Source: Nyssa sinensis (lineage: Eukaryota > Streptophyta > Magnoliopsida > Cornales > Nyssaceae). From it: 64,000 bases of DNA. The notes beneath the pieces are model-generated. The model searched no databases. It saw nothing but the letters and a program-made list of their open reading frames with translations, and was not told the origin of the DNA. Made by a program: the position numbers and the translations under genes. The DNA is taken from contig VIRR01000536.1 in assembly GCA_008638375.1 (NCBI GenBank), forward strand, positions 124,001 to 188,000, given 5' to 3'. Below, piece by piece: positions 57,194-64,000 of the stretch. Numbering within the stretch: position 1 is the first letter of the stretch; every line of letters starts with the position of its first letter.

Positions 57194-60007
57194 ATGGCGG
57201 TTAATTTGGTTGGTTCCATTGTTGCAAAAATTGGGGAGTACTTGGTTGCACCAATTGGGCGACAACTCGGCTATTTGATTTACTACAACACCAATGTCGA
57301 CCTTTTGAGAACTCGGCTTGATGAACTAAAAAATGTTCAACTTGGGGTCCAAGGATCAGTCAATGTGGCTGAAAGAAATTTACAAGACATCCTACCAAAT
57401 GTTAGGTGTTGGCTCACAAGTGTGAATGGGGTCGTGGAAGCATATGAACAGTTTTTCAATGATGACGTCAAAGTAAACCAGATATGCTTTGTTGATTGGT
57501 CGTGTCCAGACTTGAAGTCGCGGTACCAAGTAAGTCGAAAAGCCAAGAAGAAGATGCTAGATGTTGATAAACTCTTACGTGAAGGCAACTTCAATGCAGT
57601 TTCTATCCCTAGGTCTCCACCAACAATTGGGGCAACAATCATAGGGGATTTGGAGGTTTTTGAGTCTAGAAAATCAACTTTTAATCGTATTATGGAAGCA
57701 TTGAAAGATGATAAAGTCAGAGTAATTGGGGTTTACGGAATGGGAGGTATCGGAAAGACCACACTTGTAAAAGAAGTTGCGAAACAAGCCGAAGAACACA
57801 AGATCTTTGATCAGATAGTGATGGCTGTTGTGTCCCAAACCCCGAATGTGAGAAAAATACAAGGTGAACTTGCAGATATGATGGGACTAAAATTTCAGGA
57901 AGAGAGTGAATCTGGTAGGGCACGTCGCTTACGTGAAAGGTTTAAAAAAGAGAAGGCGATCCTTGTAATATTAGATGATCTGTGGACAAAACTTAATTTG
58001 GAGGATATTGGAATTCCTTGTGGTAATGATCATAAAGGATGTAATATTCTGTTGACATCTCGAGACCAGGATGTATGTAATAAGATGAACACCCAAGCAT
58101 ATTTCCCGATCGAAGTCTTATCTTCCCCCGAAGCTTGGGATTTATTTAGAAAAATGGCAGGAAATTTTGATGATTCACCAGATCTGCATAATTTAGCAAT
58201 GGAGGTAGCTAAAGAGTGTGCAGGTTTACCCATTGCAATTGTAACTGTTGCAACTGCATTGAAGAGTAAGAGCTATCAAATTTGGAGGGATGCGCTTTTA
58301 CAATTTAAGAATTCTACATCACAGAATGTCCCAGGAATGCATATTGATGTTTACTCGAAGCTACAATTAAGTTATGATTTTTTGGAACGAAAGGAACTTA
58401 AGTATTGTTTCTTACTTTGTTGTCTTTTTCCAGAAGACCATGATATTCTAATTGAGGATTTGGTGAGATACGGGATGGGGTTAAGATTGTTTGAAGATAT
58501 TCATAAATTAGAAGAAGACAGAGATAGAGCACTGGCATTGGTTGATAACCTTAAAGCTCGTTGTTTGTTATTGGCTGGTAATGTTGAAGGTTCTGTTAGA
58601 ATGCATGACGTCATTCGAGATTTTGCGTTATCAGTTGCGTCCAAAGGTGAGCATGTGTTTTTGGTAAAAGTAGCTACGGAATTAGAAGAATGGCCTAAAT
58701 TTGATACATTCTCCAATCATACTGCGATTGTATTGCTTGGAAATAAGTTTCATGAACTTCCAGATAGATTAGATTGTCCAGAGCTTAATATTTTAGTGTT
58801 GGGGTCGGGTCAGAAATTCTCTTGCTCTAGTTCCTTGAAAATTCCTGGTACTTTCTTTGTAGGGATGAAAATGATGAGAGTTTTAGTCATGAGATACATG
58901 CCTATTCCAGCACTACCACCATCAATCCAATGTTTAAAGAATCTTCGAACGTTGTGTCTAGAGCATTGCGTGCTAAGAGATACATCATTTATTGGAGAGT
59001 TGAAGGAAAAGCTTGAAATTCTTAGCTTCTGTGGTTCTAATATTGAGGAGTTACCAAGGGAAATTCGACAACTAACTCGTCTAAGGCTTTTAGATTTGAG
59101 CAATTGTGGAAAGCTAAATTTAATTCCATCGGGTGTCATATCAAGCTTGTCCCATTTGGAAGATTTGTATATGATAAATAGCTTTAAGAATTGGGAGGTT
59201 GATGATAAAGACACTGAAAAAAAGAATGCAAGCCTTGCTGAAATGAAATCTTTGTCTCACATAAGGGTCTTAGAAATGCACATACCAGACATCAAGATTG
59301 TCCCTAAAGATTTACTCTTTGGAAACTTGATAAAATTTAAAATTTCTATAGGCCATGATTTTCATTCATATTGGGATCGTGAAATCTATGAAAATTCATT
59401 CCAAAGAATCTTCAAATTCAATCTTGATCAAAGTATTACTTTGTTTAGTGGGTTTCATATGCTGTTGAAAAGAGTTGACTATTTCATCCTAGAGGACATT
59501 GAAGATTTGGGAAATGTTCTCTGTGATTCAGAAACAGATGGTTTTTCTAGCTTGAAGTGGTTAAAAGTTCAAAGATGTGGTGGGAATGAATATCTCATTG
59601 ACACAACGGGATGGGCGTCACATAACATCTTTCGTATCTTGGAGAAATTAGAACTTGATAATATGCAGAACTTGAAAAATTTGTGGAAAGATCCTTCTCA
59701 AAGTGTATGCCTTAGAAACCTAAGGGTCATAGAAGTAAGAAGTTGTGGTAAATTGAAAAATCTTTTCTCACGACATACCGCTAGAGATCTTGGTAAGCTT
59801 CAAGAATTATCTATTCATGAATGCGGGAGTCTGGAAGAGATATTTGCAAATGATGCAGGAGCAGCAGCAGCATCAATGGGCGGGATAGTGTTCCAAAACT
59901 TAAACTCCATGACACTAATTGAGCTACCAAACCTCACTACTTTTTTGCCCCCAACTTCAGATGGCAGTCTTGATTCAACAACACATCCACTTCTCTTCAG
60001 CGGAAAG
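57194..60007 (+). CDS. CC-NB-ARC-LRR (CNL) disease resistance protein, exon 1
   Basis: This exon codes for 938 residues of an intracellular immune receptor of the RPS5/At4g27190-like CNL group, which senses pathogen effectors and triggers defence. An N-terminal coiled-coil region (about 1-155) lacks a clear EDVID motif. NB-ARC follows: P-loop GMGGIGKTT (182-190), RNBS-A near 205-219, kinase-2 LVILDDLW (257-264), RNBS-B CNILLTSR (283-290), GLPL as CAGLPIAIV (342-350), RNBS-D FLLCCLFPED (406-415) and MHD in RMHDV (469-473). All key nucleotide-binding motifs are present. Degenerate LRRs fill about 540-938. The ATG at 57194 is chosen because MAVNLVGSIVAKIGEYL is a usual family start; the upstream in-frame ATG (57098) adds 32 residues unlike the family and lies in a probable leader intron. 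The exon ends ...FSGK at donor AAG|gtatgt. Reading on gives 31 extra residues and a stop at 60100. LTR A4 ends 279 bases upstream. Confidence 0.93.
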
Positions 60008-60697
60008 GTATGTCACAATATTAGTAAGATTTTAAACACACACAAAAAAAAAATGTTATATGAAAGAAATTGTGTTTCAATAATTGCACTCCCTATATGA
60101 ATTTTGTAGAGTTTCTACGGTATAAATCTTATAAAAAGGAAAAGGTGTCTTGTTAGTTGTTATCCTAAAACTAAATCATAAGAAATGGAAATAAATCAAA
60201 TAGCTAGGAATTAGGGGCTACAGTAGAAGCTATCTCAACTTAATTTTTAATTATGTAAATCATAATTTGCATTTGTGAGTTTGTAATACCATTTAGAGTT
60301 CCTTTTGAGGAATTCAACTTTTTAAGGGTAAAAACGTTTAATTCTTTCACATTTTTGTTAGAAATATAAATTTATAAAACTAACTTCTTAGAAGATTGAC
60401 ATTGAATTGATGGGAACTGATAATTTAGAAATTTCATTACACAAAGTACATTAACTTTTTAAAATGGACTCTTAATTTGAGACATATCCTGAAAAAAAAG
60501 AATGACTCCTTGCGTTCCTACTATTATCTTTAACAGGGACCGAATGCCTTGTGAGATGAAGAATAACAAACTTGTCCATTTCTTTTCACATAAGAAAAAT
60601 CTTGAGAGAAATCCAAAACACAACCTAGCGATCTCTACACCACCAAAACCTTCTAGTCCATTTTAACAAGAAAATCAAGACCATTGATGATGTTTAG

Positions 60698-60729
<32 letters not shown>

Positions 60730-60978
60730 ACAAGAAAATCAAATTTCTTCCAAACTCTTAATATTTGTCAATAGAAAATTATATATAGAAGAGCATGCAT
60801 TGTAACACACACTAGCCATGTTCATTAATTCTAACCATTTTTCCTTTTTTATCTTTCCCCGAAAATCGTGTTGTGGTGAATTGATCTAGCATAGTTTTGA
60901 GACTTGAATCAATTATCTTCAATAATTTAAAATTCATATGATATAACTGATGACTAAATGGATCATATAATTGCACAG
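60008..60978 (+). other. CNL intron 1
   Basis: The 971-bp AT-rich intron runs from donor gtatgt to acceptor 'ttgcacag' and is phase 0. It contains a (TA)n run at 60703-60729. Both neighbouring exons keep the reading frame and LRR character across it. Confidence 0.8.
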
Positions 60979-61470
60979 GTTGTTCTTCCCACCTTGGAGA
61001 AATTAATTCTTCTCAATTTATCTAAAGTGAAGGAGATATGGCATCAACAACTTCCCATTGAGAACTTGCGGAATTTAAAGTTGTTGAAGATTTCCCAATG
61101 CAATGGTTTGACGAATCTGTTTCCTCAATCTGCATCAGATGGTCTCATTCTGCTTCAAGAGTTAGAAATAGATTCATGTGAGATAATGAAAGAGATAGTT
61201 GCAAACGAAAGTGGAGAAGAAGAAAAGGAGGCCAATAATGTGATTGTTTTTCCTCAATTACGGACCCTCACACTTAAGAATTTGCCAAAACTCGTGAGTT
61301 TCTACCAGGGGATTAATTATAGCTCAGAGAAATTGACAATTGAAGACTATCCAAAAACAAAAGCATTTGGCAGTAAAAAGCAAAAAGTGAATGACCGGGG
61401 ATTCAAAGGAAAAATTATTGAGCAGGGCAATGTGGATGCCATCACAGAACCACCCCTTTTCAATGAAAAG
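60979..61470 (+). CDS. CNL disease resistance protein, LRR exon 2
   Basis: The exon adds 164 residues starting 'VVLPTLEKLILLNLSKVKEI' and ending 'PPLFNEK' at donor AAG|gtatgc. It carries LRRs of the type 'LRNLKLLKISQCNGLTNLF', then 'LQELEIDSCEIMKEIV' and 'PQLRTLTLKNLPKL', followed by an acidic loop (GEEEKEAN). Both borders are phase 0 and both upstream donors follow F-x-x-K, so these LRR exons look modular: each starts 'VV/LP' and ends 'F(S/N)(G/E)K'. If the second donor is not used, the frame stops at 61492-61494 after VCTTKLD, giving about 1109 residues. Otherwise the gene continues beyond the window. No further LRR exon is seen to 64000. Confidence 0.85.
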
Positions 61471-62222
61471 GTATGCACTACTAAACTAGACTGATGGTTT
61501 TCAATGAAAATGTGTTTCTAAACTAGCATAAGCCACAATAAACTAAAAGAAAAAAATGTTGAATTTTTAAGCATATTTCAAGAGAAAAAAAATCAAGGGA
61601 ACAAACTTTCTTGGCAATAGTGTATCATGACAATTAGACTAGTGTTATTTCTTAACTTACAATAATATAATCGGTATATATTTGATGTTGGTGGATATTC
61701 ATATTTTAGTTAGCACATTTTTTATGGCAGTCAATGCAAATTCCACTTTGTTGGGTACTAAATGAATGAAAGTTGATAGCGAAAATTTGAATAATTTTCT
61801 TGTCTTATATGACTTCGTCACCTTCCTTCTAGTAGTTTTTTTTATTACAACACATATATTGCAAATCTTTAAATTTGACAACAAACAAAAAAATAAAAAA
61901 TTAATCCGGTTATAAATTTTTAACTTTTATTTCAAAGAGGCCGTTATAATATGAGTTCTTAGGACAAACAAACTCAAACTTTGGTTCTAGTGGTCGAAAG
62001 CTTGAACTTAGCAAAATGTAGATGAATAGATTTCAAAGAGTTAAAACATAATAATTTCTCTTAATTGAATTGTTTGCGTTTAAAGTATGTTAAAGTTATA
62101 ACAGTTAGCATGGCATTTTATGAGACATGATGTAACGTATAATTAAATCTCAACAAATCAGTAACTGTCAAATATTTTATTATATAATATATATTAGTTA
62201 AGATTTTAATGCGGATTTTTTC

Positions 62223-62258
<36 letters not shown>

Positions 62259-64000
62259 TTAAGATTTATTATATAATATTTGATTACTTGACCAAGGAAA
62301 ATGATTTAGGTAGTATATATAATAAGTAATATTATGGATTCTGAATTTATATTATATTTACTCAAAAAGAAGAAAATTTTATTTTTATTTCAAATATATA
62401 TTATATAATATGTTCAACAGAATGCTATATTAAATCTCAATAGAGAGAATTTAGGAGAAAAAACTTTTTCAGTAAAAATTGTTTGAACTAGTCTACTTGA
62501 TAACTCATGGCTTATTCATTAAGAAAAAGATGTTTAATTTTATTTAATTTTTTTCTTTCAACGTTGGACTGCACTTTATCTATATGCTTATTACAATTCT
62601 GGTGAAACATTTAATAAAAAGAGGAAAGTTGTGCTATTTTTAAAGTTAGGACTCTCGATCGTCTTCGCAATTTTAAAAGCAAATAAATAATATCTAAGAT
62701 TATAGTAAAAACTAATACTTTGAAGTAGAATAATGTATCTCAATCATTATTGCCAGACTCAATGGAATTATTTAGCACATTTTATTTCTTCATTGCATAA
62801 TCTGTGAATTATTGCCATAATAATTTTTTACCTCCAGGCCATAAACCCTTGCCTTCCATTCAAACAAAATAAAAAAAAAAGTTTTGTGAGTATAAAAATG
62901 AAGGGTAGAGTACATTGACTCCTAAGATTTCTAATAATTATAAAAAAAAAAAAACTTTAAAGTTTTTGAAATAATACAAACCTCCTCTACTTTTACTGTC
63001 AAATTATAAATACTAATGAAACAATTACAAGAAAATTTTTCGAATGAATTGTCAACACAATAACATAAGAAAAGTTTTACATTGACACTAATGAAACAAT
63101 TTTTCTCACCTTATCTATTGTATTAGTGTCACAAGCATAAAAGGGTTCAGGGGGCATGGATTTAAATCGTGGTCGCAGGATATGAATCAGTCGCAAGTCA
63201 CGGTGTAACGGTATCGAGTCATTCGTAACAGAAATTGGAAACCGCAACCGTAAATTTTTTTCAAACACTAGTAAATCTCTTAAAAGTCATTATGTTTGGA
63301 AAATTTCTGATTTTTCATTGTTGCTTTTATAATTTACATGATCTTTCCATAAATTGGTGTTTCTCACTCAGTTTAAAAGATATATTACAAAGAAAATAAA
63401 AATTTATATTTTTTTGGAATATAGCAGAGTTTCATTAGAAGGACAAATTCTCACATGATGTACTAGATACACTAAAAAATATCTCAATCAAGAGAACAAC
63501 GGCCTTAGTAATGCTATCATGAAAAACGAACTTGATTAACATGTAATAAAAAGAAAAATATCACTAGTTAGTTTCCTTCTTTAATTTTCTTTTGGTAACC
63601 AATATATTGGAGTCCCTACTACTTCTACTTCTCTGTATGAGTAAGACATGTGAAGAAATTATTTCCTGAATTGTAAATCAGTATTTCATTAAATATATTG
63701 TCTCACACTAAGTTCCTTTAGAACATCCTAATTTCCTATTATGTTTTGCATCTTCGAGTTGACAGTTGCAAGTTCCTGGATATAGGTGTGAATAAAATGA
63801 CATTTATAGAATATACTAACAAATAGTTTAGAAGCTAATTTGTAATAAAATGACATTACATATGACTTTTTAAATTTATATTAGGATTTTATATTTAGAT
63901 GTACGAACAAAGTTTAACAGAGGAGTGGTTGAATTAAAATGAAACCAAGAATTTGTTATCTTTCTCTGTCAATATCTTGACAGAATTTTAGTTCTAACTT
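61471..64000. other. AT-rich DNA 3' of CNL exon 2 (intron or flank)
   Basis: No exon is recognised. It contains (TA)n at 62226-62255 with duplicated 'tatatattagttaagattt' on its two sides, and a foldback-like trace at 62915-63010 ('gtacattgactcctaagatttctaataatt'). It may be a long intron of the CNL gene or its 3' flank. Confidence 0.5.

Noticed and set aside
57337..57642. Minus-strand open frame opposite the CNL exon
   Set aside because: It is a shadow of the coding strand with no domain of its own. The same applies to the other minus-strand frames at 57674-59214.

Overview
This is nuclear DNA of a eudicot, probably a woody perennial with a repeat-rich genome. The evidence is intron-bearing plant gene structure, a CC-NB-ARC-LRR (CNL) immune receptor, Ty3/gypsy LTR retrotransposons with a plant initiator-tRNA-Met primer site, many MITEs, and AT-rich intergenic DNA full of microsatellites. 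The species cannot be fixed from the sequence alone. Only one gene looks intact, the CNL at the right end. Most other stretches are transposon remains or eroded duplicate DNA.

Positions 1-31,200 are a stack of nested LTR elements that can be ordered from target-site duplications (TSDs). An old gypsy remnant ('D') was hit by an LTR of family A (1-6128, itself split by a reversed family B LTR at 2304-5702) and by a family B LTR (6256-8582 plus 22458-22508). That family B LTR was split by a two-LTR family A element (8583-22457), whose 5' LTR was split again by another family B LTR (10549-14933). Family A has long LTRs of about 2.5-3.1 kb, a tRNA-iMet primer site, a purine tract and only protease and integrase-tail relics. 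To the right lie another LTR (22930 onward), a 5'-truncated element with a gag ORF, purine tract and family-B-like LTR (24437-28520), and a degenerate minus-strand Tat/Athila-type gag with primer site (29196-30852).

Positions 31,200-45,000 are AT-rich DNA with MITE and foldback debris, a 144-bp tandem duplication, a promoter-like gene head that stops after five codons (34302), a solo family B LTR with a clean TSD (35036-38626), and two purine-rich tracts.

Positions 45,000-57,000 are the decayed flank of a resistance-gene cluster. There is a relic of the CNL 5' leader (about 46100-46340), shuffled copies of upstream DNA near 46430, 47370, 48300, 51880 and 53220, several MITEs datable against these copies, and a solo family A LTR (53776-56914). 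That LTR landed just upstream of the leader of the surviving CNL gene.

Positions 57,194-61,470 encode the CNL protein: one large exon for CC, NB-ARC and most LRRs, then a modular LRR exon after a 971-bp intron. The 3' end of the gene may lie beyond the window. The receptor would act in the cytoplasm or at membranes in effector-triggered immunity. The nearby LTR carries its own TATA-type promoter in the same orientation, so it is a plausible modifier of receptor expression.
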